From positions 198,872,258 through 198,936,257 of the forward strand of contig NC_134568.1 in the NCBI RefSeq assembly GCF_050947875.1: DNA of 64,000 bases. Reading direction: 5' to 3'. Source of the DNA: Dermacentor variabilis (lineage: Eukaryota > Arthropoda > Arachnida > Ixodida > Ixodidae). This document shows positions 35,973 to 46,142 of the stretch, piece by piece. A program made the position numbers and the translations under genes. The number at the start of each line of letters is the position of its first letter. Position 1 is the first letter of the stretch. The notes beneath the pieces are model-generated. The model saw nothing but the letters and a program-made list of their open reading frames with translations, was not told where the DNA came from and ran no database searches.

Positions 35973-37344
35973 GTGTACTGGAACCGAAAGCAGTTTCGCA
36001 CAGTGCCGCCGGTCGAATAGTTTAATAAATACAGATAGGTATGTCCGTTCTCTCTTTTTGAGATGTGCACTCAGTATACTATGCATATTGAGAAAAAGTT
36101 GCAGCTCTTGTGCCTGCAGAGCTTTCCCGTTTTGAATGGGCGTTTTTCTCGTCAAGCGTCCGCTAGCTCGCGCAGTTTGCCTTCAGGTGTGCAACAATAT
36201 GAAAGAACGCTTTTCTGCGGAACCCCCCAGAGGCTCTATGCCCCGTCCCCCTGCTGCATGCACAGGCGTGATCTGAAACGCGCGCCCACGTATTATTTCA
36301 CCGACATAAACCAACAGGTACTTTGGCAGTCAGAACGTTTCCGGAATTAGCCACAGAGACAAAGCGGAGACCAAACAGAAAAAAAAAAAAAAAGAGTGCA
36401 CCGCGCAGAGAGCCAGGGGCCGAGCGGCACGGCAGACAGCGCCTCCCGCTGCGCCGTGGAACTGCAGCCTGCACGAGTTTACCCAGCGGCGGTATTTCAC
36501 GTTCGGCCCGGTGGTCCCTGGCGCATCGCCAGGCCAGCGCTGTCTGCTAGCGTGTCGTGTGGCAGACAACGCCACGCTGTGCTAAATCGAGCAGAAGACG
36601 ACATGCCGACTTGTCGCGCGCGAGGCAAACCTCGCGAAGGAGGCGAAACACACAAGCGCTGCGTCGGGCGGCGAAGACACGGCGTCCTAAGCCTGTGCAG
36701 GAAAACAAAGGGGAAGCTCTCCGAAGGGGTCTGCGTGCGTGGTTCGTTCATGAGGGGCAGCCCCCGTTTCGCTCAGACGTCCGTTCAACGTGGTGGCCAC
36801 CCATTCGTAGCGAGCCACGGCCTGCGTCTCGTCGTCGGCCATGTGCCTCCTTCGGCACGGCCGGGCGTCTTTCAACCATAATCGACACGTTCGCCGCTCC
36901 TTGCGGGGACCCTTTCGCGAAGGGACGAGCCGGCAGAACCAAGGTCACCACAGCCAAGTGTAGGCGGAACCACGGCGCCCCCTTTTATCGGCACCTGCGC
37001 ACGCGGATCGAGGCTGGCTTCCGCGCGAGGACCTCGAGCGCTCGAGTGACTCAAGTGTCCGTAATCTGGCAAGCAGGGCCTTAGGCGCGCACGGCTTCTG
37101 CCTCGTGTTTCACTCAAGCAGATCGTGCCCCGTATGGCATCTGAGGTAGCCCGTCCGCCCGGCTGTTTTGGATGCGCAGGGCGAGCCTGTGGTTAGCCGC
37201 GTGTCTTAAGTGCGGCGCAGTTCACAAAATCGGCATCTGACATGTTGAAATGTGCAATTTAGAAACGGCAGACTGTAGCTGAGTTGAATACGCAGGTTTC
37301 TGCGCTATGTGGACTAAGAAATGCAGTGCTATCGAAGAGTACAT
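35973..37344. other. scrt intron 1; GC-rich patch, no recognised gene
   Basis: 36390-37150 is GC- and CpG-rich with long overlapping frames on both strands but no domain. An A run sits at 36380-36394. Confidence 0.4.
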
Positions 37345-38115
37345 TATATCGGGCCTTCAAAAACTTTCACTGTGTTTATATTAAAGGCTATGCGGGAGCT
37401 ATGTAACGGCGGCTTGCATGAATATTTTAGGATTCTTGGCGTGGATATTGTGTGCGGAAAAGTACAGCCGCAAAATGTACAACTACATAGGATTCAATTG
37501 TATTTCTTCCATGCCTGCTCGCTTACGGTGTGCATATCATATTTGAAACTTGACAAACGGTCGTATTTTGTTTTCTTTGATTTTTCTGCGAGGCTCATCT
37601 CTCAAAATATTCGCCGAATTTGTCGCCCAGCGAAGCCAAATTTCCCATTCTGAGGCGGGAATGTCAGTGCAAGGACTTGACCCATGGTGATGCTCACCGC
37701 GTGTTGCAGGCCAGTGCGAAAGCAGCGCGGAAATGATAATAGCTGTGCTCTCGCTCTCACCTGTCGAAAAGAGGAGGCGAGTACGCGACTGGTTGCGTCA
37801 CTCCTGTAAGGCGCGCCTCAGGATGCAGAATTAGCCACGCTTATTTGGTCATGCCTATATCCAGGAGATACGAGCCTTGTAGAAAAATTGAACTAAATTA
37901 ACTTGCCTTGGGATACGAGTGTCTCCAAACTTCCCATATAAACACACGCAGTAAACGCAGAAATCATGAAGCCAATAATGAATGTTAGCTACCTGCACGT
38001 TTTCTGGCTGTAAATACATGCACACGGTGTGTCCGCCAAGGAGACTAATGCATCTGTCCAAGACCCTTCGCACATTTCGTATAGTGTTTTAAATAACATT
38101 AGTGTACAACCAACT
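37345..38115. repeat. diverged inverted pair of an unknown repeat
   Basis: The plus-strand segment 37345-37560 and the minus-strand segment 38115-37870 resemble each other. They share TACAGCC followed by AAAA, GT and CA at the same spacing, and comparable translated strings Q-P-Q-N-V-Q and Q-P-E-N-V-Q. Identity is roughly 60 percent by eye. The family is unknown. Confidence 0.35.
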
Positions 38116-38857
38116 TTGAAGCTACTGTATAATTCACTATAGTTCGGATCAAGTAATTGATTAACTGCGACCTCCTCTGCACAGCATTTGTGTGGCCACA
38201 AATTTTTTTTTTTCTTTAGGGGGAGGGCACGCGCTTCATCGGAGACGGGGAGTGTGAGGGGGGCAGGGGAGGGGCAGGTTGCTTCCAAACACAGAATCTT
38301 CCGGAGGGTGGAAAGGGGGGGATACGTCACTGCTGCATAGCAATGTTTTTTCCCGCTGTGGTGGAAAGCACAACGTGTCGACGTCAGGGTACTTTTGAGC
38401 GCTCTCGATGGTTTATGTTTATGAGCCATATTTAATTAACCTAAGTTATGCGTAAGTTAATCGCGTTTCCTAGCCATTTGGCCAAATGTTCCCCCAAGCG
38501 AACCCAGCAAAAAGAGAAAATTTTTAATATCATTTTGCATTCGTGCACACGACCATTGACATGCTACTTTGCGTAGGTAGAGGAAAAGCGATTAAAATAT
38601 TCCAGAGGACAATGAATAAAAATGAAAAAATATATATATACCAGTAATTCTGATAATGATATTGCAGATGAGACGATGGCGAAAAATTCCGTTTTTTTGT
38701 GTGTGTCATGAAGCGAATAAATCTTTCCGACAAGGCCAATTTCTGAGAGGTATCAGATCAAATAAATTCAAGGCCCGCCGCAGTTTTGAAGGACAGTTCA
38801 TAGAACCTAAGATACCACGTAATGTTAGTGGAGCATAACAAACCTTGTCCATTCAGC
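38116..38857. other. scrt intron 1; no recognised feature
   Basis: Nothing supported. Confidence 0.4.
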
Positions 38858-39003
38858 CTTGAAGACAATCTCTCGTCGCGGTACACAGGGCATTCAAGTA
38901 ATACGTGTTCCACTGTCTCTAAACTGGCACAGTTATCACAGTATATATAGGCATCGGGGGTACGCCCTATGAGACACAGATAATTGTGTCGAGGCTGATA
39001 TTA
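38858..39003 (-). pseudogene. LINE C-terminal zinc-motif fragment
   Basis: The minus-strand frame reads L-C-L-I-G-R-T-P-D, then C-D-N-C-A-S-L-E-T-V-E-H-V-L-L-E-C. This is the C-x2-C...H-x4-C motif of LINE polyprotein ends. It is the same kind as at 181-300 and distinct from the neighbouring LINE at 39018. Confidence 0.7.
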
Positions 39004-39017
39004 TAACGGACTGACGG

Positions 39018-40150
39018 CGATGGATGGATGGGAAACTTTATTTGGTCCTGCAAGTAGCGATAATTAGCCACTAAGCGGGCCGCTCCCACGTCGGGACCGG
39101 AAGGCCAAGCCTCACGGCCACGTCGTGAGCCTGCTGGACAGCCCAGAATTGTTCATCCAGGTCCGGACTGCGAAGTGCAGCCCGGATCTGGATAGCCGTG
39201 AAATTCTTGACCTTACAGTGGGGTCAACCGATCGTAGGAAGTTTTCATGAAGCGGCAGACTCCAGAGAGGATACCTTTCTTCAAAGGCATATTTTTTTTT
39301 TTTTGCCATGTTGGAAGCACTGGCTTTAGCAAAAATATATGATTCTACAATTTCTGTACCGACGTCTATTTCGGACAGCTTCATCCATTTTTTTTTTCGT
39401 TTCCCAAAACACCGGAGTGTCCAGGTAGCCACTGGAAAGTGATGCGATGTCCAACAATGTTGATCTCATGGTAAAGATAGCTAACGGGATGGGCTGAAGG
39501 TCGTTTGTTATAACGCCTGTGCATGTTCCACATATTTTATAGAGCTACATTTAAATCCGTGAATATGACCCAGCGCCTCGATGGCTGTGGAAGTACTTAA
39601 AATAAGGGCCTCCTTAATGCCACATAGCTCGGCTGACGTTGATGGTGTCGCTCGCTTCATGGGGAACGAAAATCGCTGCCCTAAATAGGTAAAAAAAAAT
39701 CACCGTTCAAAAAACGGCGATGAGCTGTGAAGCCGTCAGTGAAAATGTGGGTTACGGTTGAGTACTCTATGAATACATCCCAGAGCAGTTTGTTTGGTCT
39801 CTGCTTCAGGCATATTGTCTTCTGCACTTGTTCCAAATATATGGTACAATACCAGTGGGTAGCTGTCCCTACGCCTCCGCGTGAAAGTCATAGCAAGACT
39901 TTTGTCGGGAGACCTCTTTAATTCACGCAATCCAGAATGTTTGCCAGCATTCTCTGTAGCCTTTGCCCGTTAATTATACTATAAACGCATGCACGTCGTT
40001 CTGTAAGTGTTAGCGCGAAATTTATTTGTGTCGCGTGCGAGTGAGGTGTCAGGTGTTCCATTCTTATATGACCACTAGCCATTTTATCACAAATCAGTTC
40101 TGCAGAATCCCGCAAGGTGGAGAATCCCTGCAGCGTTACATAAGAGAGAC
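39018..40150 (-). mobile_element. I/R1-type LINE with RNase H, broken
   Basis: Reading leftwards: a probable RT C-terminal stretch (R-L-Q-R-M-L-A-N-I-L-D), then RNase H with I-F-T-D-G-F (first aspartate, near 39740), S-A-E-L-C-G-I-K-E-A-L (glutamate), I-F-T-D-L (second aspartate), and W-L-P-G-H-S-G-V-L-G-N-E. It ends with A-V-Q-Q-A-H-D-V-A...L-P-V-P-T-W-E-R and a GGATGGAT tail at 39020. Four frames are needed to follow it, so it is dead. The I/R1 side of the LINE tree is inferred from the RNase H placement. Confidence 0.78.
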
Positions 40151-40179
40151 CTGATTGTACGACTGACTGTGTGTAACAG

Positions 40180-40454
40180 TGTGCACTGTGTGACGCTATG
40201 TATGTCTGTACGCCCACGTGAGCCTCTGCGTGTTATACTGCGTATGTCGATGCGCCTCTGCGTATGATACTGCATGCGTGACTGTGTGTGACACTGCTCC
40301 CAAAGGTAGCTTCGATAGTTCCTTCTTGCTTCTTATCTTTAATTTTCTCTAATCTTTGGACACTTTCCCCAGCACAGGGCAGCCAACCGGAGATGTCCTC
40401 TGGTTAGCCTAATTATCTTTCCGTTTATTTTATCTCCCCGTCTCTCTCTGCCAG
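40180..40454 (+). repeat. degenerate repeats and pyrimidine tract before exon 2
   Basis: 40180-40300 is a loose array of CTCTGCGTRT- and GTGTGTGACACTG-like words. 40365-40450 (ACTTTCCCCAGCACAGGGCAG onward) resembles a dispersed repeat that I recall as common in tick DNA, and ends in a pyrimidine tract plus CAG at 40452-40454. That CAG is the best-looking acceptor for scrt exon 2. Confidence 0.4.
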
Positions 40455-40876
40455 CGCCGCGCTTACGAGTGGACACACTGCGATTCTTATTTACTGGCGG
40501 ACGGGTTCCTTTCGGTGCACAGAGTTGTCAGTGGCGTAGCATTGTTGGGCTCGGGCACGTCGAGCCGCCACTGACCAGCCAGTCTGGCGTTGCAGAGAAC
40601 AGCCCCGAGCGGCGCGTGAGCACAGCCGAGGTACCTGCCGAGCACGAGGCGGAACCATCGTCGCGCGGCCCGGAGGCGACGGGCCAGGGTTGCTGGGCCT
40701 CCTGGAAACCGGCCAGCCCGCGGTCTCCCGCTAGCCTCTCGCGCACTGTCACGCCTACCGTGTGTGAAGAGCCGCTCAGCCTGACAGTGCACGATGCGCA
40801 ACCACAGTTCCCATCTGCAGCAGCAGCTTCAGCGAGCATACTCGCTGCAGTGCTGCAACAAGTTCGAACTCTTCAG
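40455..40876 (+). CDS. scrt: Scratch/Snail-family repressor, exon 2 (linker)
   Basis: The frame is open across the whole interval between a strong acceptor (pyrimidine tract, CAG at 40452-40454) and a strong donor (CAG|GTGAGA at 40876/40877). Phase agrees on both sides. The acceptor supplies the two bases needed after exon 1, and the donor is phase 0, as required by the acceptor before exon 3. The encoded linker is rich in S, P, A and E, with P-L-S-L-T-V-H-D and an alanine/serine block (A-A-A-A-S-A-S). Such disordered linkers are usual between SNAG and fingers. A second acceptor at 40595/40596 has the same phase and would remove 47 residues of less typical composition. The choice is open. No homologous domain anchors this exon, so it is less certain than exons 1 and 3. 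Confidence 0.6.
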
Positions 40877-41009
40877 GTGAGACGCCTTCCCGGCGTAAAC
40901 AATGAAAGAAGATGCTTGCCGGTTTCAATCATAATCTATGTGTACGTAACGTAAACAAGTCATCCCCTGACACCGCGTTCTGAGAGGTTTCATTGAGATA
41001 AATCCGACT

Positions 41010-43025
41010 AGGGCATTCTTGCCAAACATTATAGCTCCTTATCAGGACTCTGGTGCGAGTTCGTTGGTCCATGATCTCGAAGCAAACTTTCACCAACGCG
41101 ATGAAAACGAGACGAAAGACGGGGAACATGGAGGAACACAGACGAGGGCTGACTTCTGTTTATTTTCAGCATCCAAGCAATGTTTATACCTTAACGTTAA
41201 TAAAAATTCTAAGAAAACTTAACAGGCATACAATCTCTGCGATATTGCAACCTTACATAGGCTAAAGGAAATTATCCAAAAATTATATCTCCTTATCAAG
41301 CAGTGACAGTGACGGTGAATTGATGCATTTTTGGCTCTCTTTAGTTATGTAGTAAGCATCTATAATCTCTATCTCTGTTTTATCTCTGTGTCGCTTCAGG
41401 AACATCGTTTTTTCCAGTAGTGGCTTACACCTGCATCTTTTACAATGGTCACACATGTGACCACTTATATTGCTGCACACTGCCAGACGGTGCTCGCGTG
41501 CTCTATCATTGAAACACCGACCTCTCTGCCCTATATAAGAAAGGCCGCAACTCAGCGGAATCTCATAACCCACGTTACGTGTGCAATCGGTGAAACGTTT
41601 TACACTCATCCTAGAGCAACCCACACGTGCTTCTTTCTTTGTCAACAAAGGGTATAATTTTGCCAGCTTGCACGGGGCGGAAAACAGCACGTTTACGTTA
41701 TATCAAACCGCAACCTTTTTTACATTATGGGAGATGCGGTGAAGGTACGGGGTCACGTGCGTTTTGTTACGTTCCAACTGGGTTTGCGGCAACTTCTTTC
41801 CTTTCACTATTTGCAAAAGGCTTTCGCAAACTTTTTTTTTTTTTGCCGAAGGCCGAAGGGTAACCAGCATTATTTAGACAAGGGGGTCTGGTTTTTAACG
41901 CTAACATCTATTTTATGGTGACATGACTTAACGAGCTCGACCTGAAGACACGTTGTAGGCAACCCCCTTTTTAACTAACCCTGACTGGGCACTGTCAAAA
42001 GAAAGAAGGCCTTCTTCGTTCTGGGGTTATACACGTAACATACATGCAGGGCCGTTAAATCAAGTTGCAAGTCTAAGAACTGAATTTTCGTTGCTCGTGG
42101 CTTTTCGAAAGTGAATCTTAGCTCCTGAAAAGAGCAGTGAACTTGCTGATGACGTCAGCAGTGATACCGTCCAGGTTTGTTTCATCAGCGGGATTTAAAA
42201 GCACCAGATAGTCGTCCACGTATCTGTAAGCCTTAATTACCTGAAGGTCACTGATCTCCGTGGCCACGCGCCTGTCCATAAACGTCACGAATGGCCGATG
42301 CAATCCGAAGAGCTTATGTATACGTCTATCTTTTGTGCGTAAAACGTGTCGTCAAAACAAATGGCATTAGAATTCAAATAAAGAAGTAACAGCTCTAAAA
42401 ATTGGTCACTACTCAAACCAGCCGTGTTTTGAAAATTCGCTTCTCCACAAACATCAATCCTTTCGCGAACAGCGACAAACAGAGCATCGCCAGGTATGGA
42501 GTAATACAAATCTTCGTCGTCTATGGAAATGGCTGTGGTTGCACGCTGCAGTTGTCCGCTTTCCAAATCCCTTCACCATGTCTGCTGATCTCCGGACGAA
42601 AAATGGATCATCATCCGTCGAGGTACTTATATTTCGCTGAAGATAGCGGCTATTTTCGTGTTGCCAGCTGTGTCTTTCAGAAACGGTAACCCTGAGGGGG
42701 CAATCAGGCTTGTCGGTCTTTCCTGTGAAAAATACTCGCAAGGAACCATTCTCGGCCTGCTCCAAAGATTTCCTTAAAGAATCCAGCTGGTAATTCTTCA
42801 ACATAACGGCAGTAACCTTCTTCTGTTGTTATGAGATAATGTCTATACCCATAAAGTTCTTCTCAATGGCCTTCGTTGCCTTTGTCTTGAAAAAGCCTTC
42901 CGGCATCACGACGGAACCGCCCTCTTTGTCTGTTTGTCGCTGTTCGAGAAAGGATTGATCTTTACGCAGAAGTGAATTTTCAGAACACGACTGGTTTGAG
43001 TAGTGACTCATCTTTAGAGTTGTTA
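41010..43025 (-). mobile_element. Penelope-like element (RT + GIY-YIG), in scrt intron 2
   Basis: Reading leftwards: K-E-G-G-S-V-V-M-P-E-G (near 42900) and K-T-D-K-P-D-C-P-L-R are N-terminal Penelope RT motifs. They are followed by E-D-L-Y-Y-S-I-P and the catalytic box Y-R-Y-V-D-D-Y-L-V-L (about 42196-42232). After a gap comes the GIY-YIG endonuclease, with Y-E-I-P-L-S-C-G, S-Y-I-G-Q, R-A-R-E-H and a final S-L-L-D-K-E-I (stop at 41283). About 270 bp of 3' non-coding sequence follow. The reading frame changes several times, and part of the RT between the A-Q-K-I and Y-V-D-D regions is deleted. The element is dead. RNA-primed insertion by a GIY-YIG nuclease is established for the family. Confidence 0.9.
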
Positions 43026-43049
43026 CTTCTTCATTTGAATTCTACTGCC

Positions 43050-43620
43050 TAAGATGGTTGCTTCTGGTTGCTGTAAGATGCATGTGAAACGTTTGACCGA
43101 TTGTACACGTAACGCAGCGAGGTTACGAGATTCCACTTAGTTGCGGCCTTTCTTATATCAAACAGACAGGCCGGTGTTTCAACGATAGAGCACGCAAACA
43201 CCGTCTGGCAGTGCGCAGGTGGTCACATGGGGGACCATAGTAAAAGATGCGCGAGTAAGCCAGTACTGGAAAAAATAAAGTTCCTGAAGCGAGCCACAGA
43301 TAAAACAGAGAGTGAGAGATTATAGAGGCTTACTACATAACTAAAGCGAATCAAAAATGCATCAGTACACCGTCACTGTCAATGCTTGATAAAAAGATAA
43401 AATTTTAGATGGTTTCCTTTAGCCTATGTAACGTTACACTATAGCAATGATTGTACGACCCTGAAGTTTTCTTAGAATTTTTGTTAAAGTTAATGTATAA
43501 ATACTACTTGGACGTTAAAAATGAAGAGCTGGAAGTTAGCGCTCATCTGTGTTTCTCAGTGTTCCTCGGCTTTCGTCTCGTTTTCTTCGCGCTGGTCAAA
43601 GTTTGCTTCAAGCTTATAGC
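43050..43620 (+). mobile_element. inverted Penelope 3' segment
   Basis: This stretch is a plus-strand copy of the GIY-YIG coding end and 3' UTR of the element at 41010-43025. Shared blocks include GAAACGTTTGACCGATTG, TGCGGCCTTTCTTATAT, TTTCAACGATAGAGCACGC and TCCTTTAGCCTATGTAA. It therefore faces away from the main element. It has its own stops and indels. Inverted partial copies at the 5' side are a recognised structure of Penelope insertions. Confidence 0.85.
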
Positions 43621-44631
43621 TCCCCCCGCAAGGAGCCGGAACTGCATGCACGCCAGCTTAGCGCTTGGCTCATTTACAAGAAATTGGGACGTCGCTCGCT
43701 AGCGCCACGTATCGGTAGCTGGTGAAGAGCACCCGCATAACTCGCATAGCCTTTTAAACATTGACTGTGGCGCAACACTTGTTCATGAACTAAAATTACT
43801 TCACTGACGTGACGTGCACGCCATTCTCGCCAAGTGACAAGTCTGTCTTTACTGCGGAAATTCTTTTGAGCTCCATGACCATGTTTACATTCGCATTGAA
43901 ACTCGGGGATGTGCTTAGAAAGCTGCTATCAGCGTAATTTGCCTTCAACCGCTCAAGTCATCATACTGACGTAACCATTACGACACACTCTTGGCACATG
44001 TCAAGTTTGGTTTCATTCCGCAAAGTCACCGAGGTTAGATAAACACCTTTGTAAAAGACTCGTGAAGAAGTTGTGGTCTGAAGGTAGCACAAACAACGGG
44101 ACACTGAGAGGTCATTTTTCAGTTCAACAAGAAAAATACAGAGCCTCATAGCAGACAGAGAGACCATGTAATGACGCAGAGCTCTAAAACTATAGTCAAA
44201 AGGACCATAAACTAGGTCACTTAGAATTTTCTGTGAGCACAAATGATAAAAGTGTAGGTGTTGCATTACCTTTTATTTACTTGTTAATTTTTCTCTTGTG
44301 AAACGTACAATTACATAATAAAGTGTGCGTTCCTGACAAAATTAAAACTCGCTGTTACCATTATTGATAGATAAATAACAGGAGTTGTTTACAGTGAAAC
44401 ATTAAATAAATCGCAAAGCAAATCTACAATGCAGTGGAACGAACGTGCAGATGTGAGCCGCTAACTAACGATGTAAAACGAGTCCCTAGGGAATGAAATG
44501 ACAACACACATTCAAGAGATACAATGGCTACTAACAAGGCGAGGGAAGCGTTGGCAGGTGACGGTGAGAGCGGCGAACTCGATGGTCTGGTCGTCCCGGG
44601 GAGCGCTGACGACGCCCGCTTTCTGTCGCAG
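43621..44631. other. scrt intron 2, last part
   Basis: No element recognised. It ends in CGCTTTCTGTCGCAG, the predicted acceptor at 44630-44631. The ATG at 44524 and the frame from there to exon 3 are open, so an alternative transcript starting inside this intron cannot be excluded. A TACTAAC sequence at 44527-44533, 24 bp before a CAG at 44557, resembles a branch point. Confidence 0.5.
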
Positions 44632-45153
44632 GAGCCCGGCGGCGGCTCGCGGCTCTCGAGCAGCGGGGCCGGCGAGCCGTACTACGCCTGCCCCGAGTGC
44701 GGCAAGCGGTACAGCACGTCGAGCAACCTGGCGCGACACCGGCAGACGCACCGCAGCGTGACGGACAAGAAGGCGCGCCAGTGCCCGCACTGTTCCAAGG
44801 TGTACGTGTCCATGCCGGCCTTCTCCATGCACGTGCGGACGCACGGCCAGGGTTGCCAGTGCCCCTTCTGCGGCAAGTGCTTCTCCCGGCCCTGGCTGCT
44901 GCAGGGCCACATCCGCACGCACACCGGAGAAAAGCCGTTCAAGTGTTCCCAGTGCTCCAAGGCGTTCGCCGACAAGTCCAACCTGCGGGCCCACGTCCAG
45001 ACCCACTCTCCCACCAAGCCGTTCTTGTGTCGCCGCTGCGGGAAAGCGTTCGCGCTCAAGAGTTACCTCTACAAGCACGAGGAATCGTCGTGCATGAGGG
45101 TCCACGCCGGGGCTCCGGCGCCGGCCGCGATCAAGGCGGAACCCGACGTGTGA
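44632..45153 (+). CDS. scrt: Scratch/Snail-family repressor, exon 3 (five zinc fingers)
   Basis: This exon encodes 173 residues and the stop. In the 345-aa model the fingers are: ZF1 C192, C195, H208, H212; ZF2 C223, C226, H239, H243; ZF3 C249, C252, H265, H269; ZF4 C277, C280, H293, H297; ZF5 C305, C308, H321, C326 (C2HC). The strings Y-S-T-S-S-N-L-A-R-H-R-Q-T-H, V-Y-V-S-M-P-A, S-R-P-W-L-L-Q-G-H-I and F-A-L-K-S-Y-L-Y-K-H identify the Snail superfamily and favour its Scratch branch. These are nuclear repressors that bind E-box-like CAGGTG sites and act in neural development. The C-terminus has I-K-A-E, a sumoylation-type motif. The exon is GC-rich, unlike its AT-rich surroundings, and the frame is intact. 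Snail or Slug proper is less likely. Confidence 0.93.
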   Translation, partial: EPGGGSRLSSSGAGEPYYACPECGKRYSTSSNLARHRQTHRSVTDKKARQCPHCSKVYVSMPAFSMHVRTHGQGCQCPFCGKCFSRPWLLQGHIRTHTGEKPFKCSQCSKAFADKSNLRAHVQTHSPTKPFLCRRCGKAFALKSYLYKHEESSCMRVHAGAPAPAAIKAEPDV

Positions 45154-46142
45154 GCCAGGCGGCGCCGGCGCGCGCGTTGGACTTGCGACAAGCGCCGTCT
45201 CCCAGTGCGGTTGCCTCGCCCTCCTTGGCGTCCGCAACGGCGTCGTGTCCGCGCCGTGGCGCAGACTCTCTTTTTCGGCTGTACGGAGCCTCGTGGGTTT
45301 CTTTATACCGGTTCTTTCTGTAGCCACTGTGGCAGTGATGATGATCTTCGGCCCGCCGAGGTCGGCACCCTTATCAACGTCCGTCCATTTTCGTACACGT
45401 GTTGTTGAAGTGAGACATAAAAAAAAAAATATATGTAGCATAAACGCTGCTCTCCGGGGTGCTTAAATGGGCGCGGCTTAATCATCATTAACTATGTGAA
45501 CGTATTAGCCGTAAAAGAGTTGATTACGGTTTGTTTTCGCCAACCTATACTTCGGAACGAACGCATTCGTGCAAGAGAAAGTATTCTCTGAGTTCTTCCC
45601 TCCCTCTGTCTTTTCTCTTTCGTTTAAATGCTTAAACATAGTGGGTGCCTTTGCACGACTTACTATGCATGTGAGGTCGAGTTTCTCAGCTGATCACAAG
45701 AGTGTAGCGCTAGTCTACGATGTGTGCCCAGCATGTCAGCATTGTTTTCTGCCTCTTGCATTTAATGAGTCATGCACAACGATGTCTTGACTTGTTTGGG
45801 CTCATGAAGGGTGCTTATACAGCAAATACATATGTAGTTAGACAGCATATATTTGCGAGCATAGTGTCATTTCTACTGAGGAGTTTTCCATTCACTACCA
45901 ACTGTATCAAAGATATTGGGTCGGTGCATAAATTCATGTCATTGTGTTTATTTATTATTGTTTTAAACACAGAAATTAAGCATAGAGAAAAACTCTAGAA
46001 TATTCCTGGTGATGTTTTTTTTTATTCTTCTCGACAGCGGTGTCTAAAACCTCCACAGATGTGAGAGCATCATGAACATAAAAAAAGGGGGGGGGGGGGA
46101 CGTGCAGTATTATTATTCTAAGGATATTCCTAATGCAATAAA
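45154..46142 (+). promoter_or_regulatory. scrt: scrt 3' UTR and candidate poly(A) signal
   Basis: No AATAAA occurs after the stop until 46137-46142, which gives a 3' UTR of about 1 kb. A G run (46087-46099) precedes it closely. Cleavage site not determined. Confidence 0.4.

Noticed and set aside
36396..37084. Overlapping 161- and 175-codon frames
   Set aside because: CpG-rich sequence opens all frames; neither has a motif or good splice borders.
44524..44631. ATG at 44524 as the scrt start, or the CAG at 44557 (with TACTAAC upstream) as the exon 3 acceptor
   Set aside because: The ATG model would lack the SNAG motif. The 44557 acceptor fits exon 1 directly in phase but skips exon 2 and lacks a pyrimidine tract. 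The 44631 acceptor fits the phase-0 donor of exon 2. Kept only as alternatives.
44512..45441. 309-codon minus-strand open frame
   Set aside because: It is antisense to the zinc-finger exon and arises from the GC-rich codon use of scrt; no domain.
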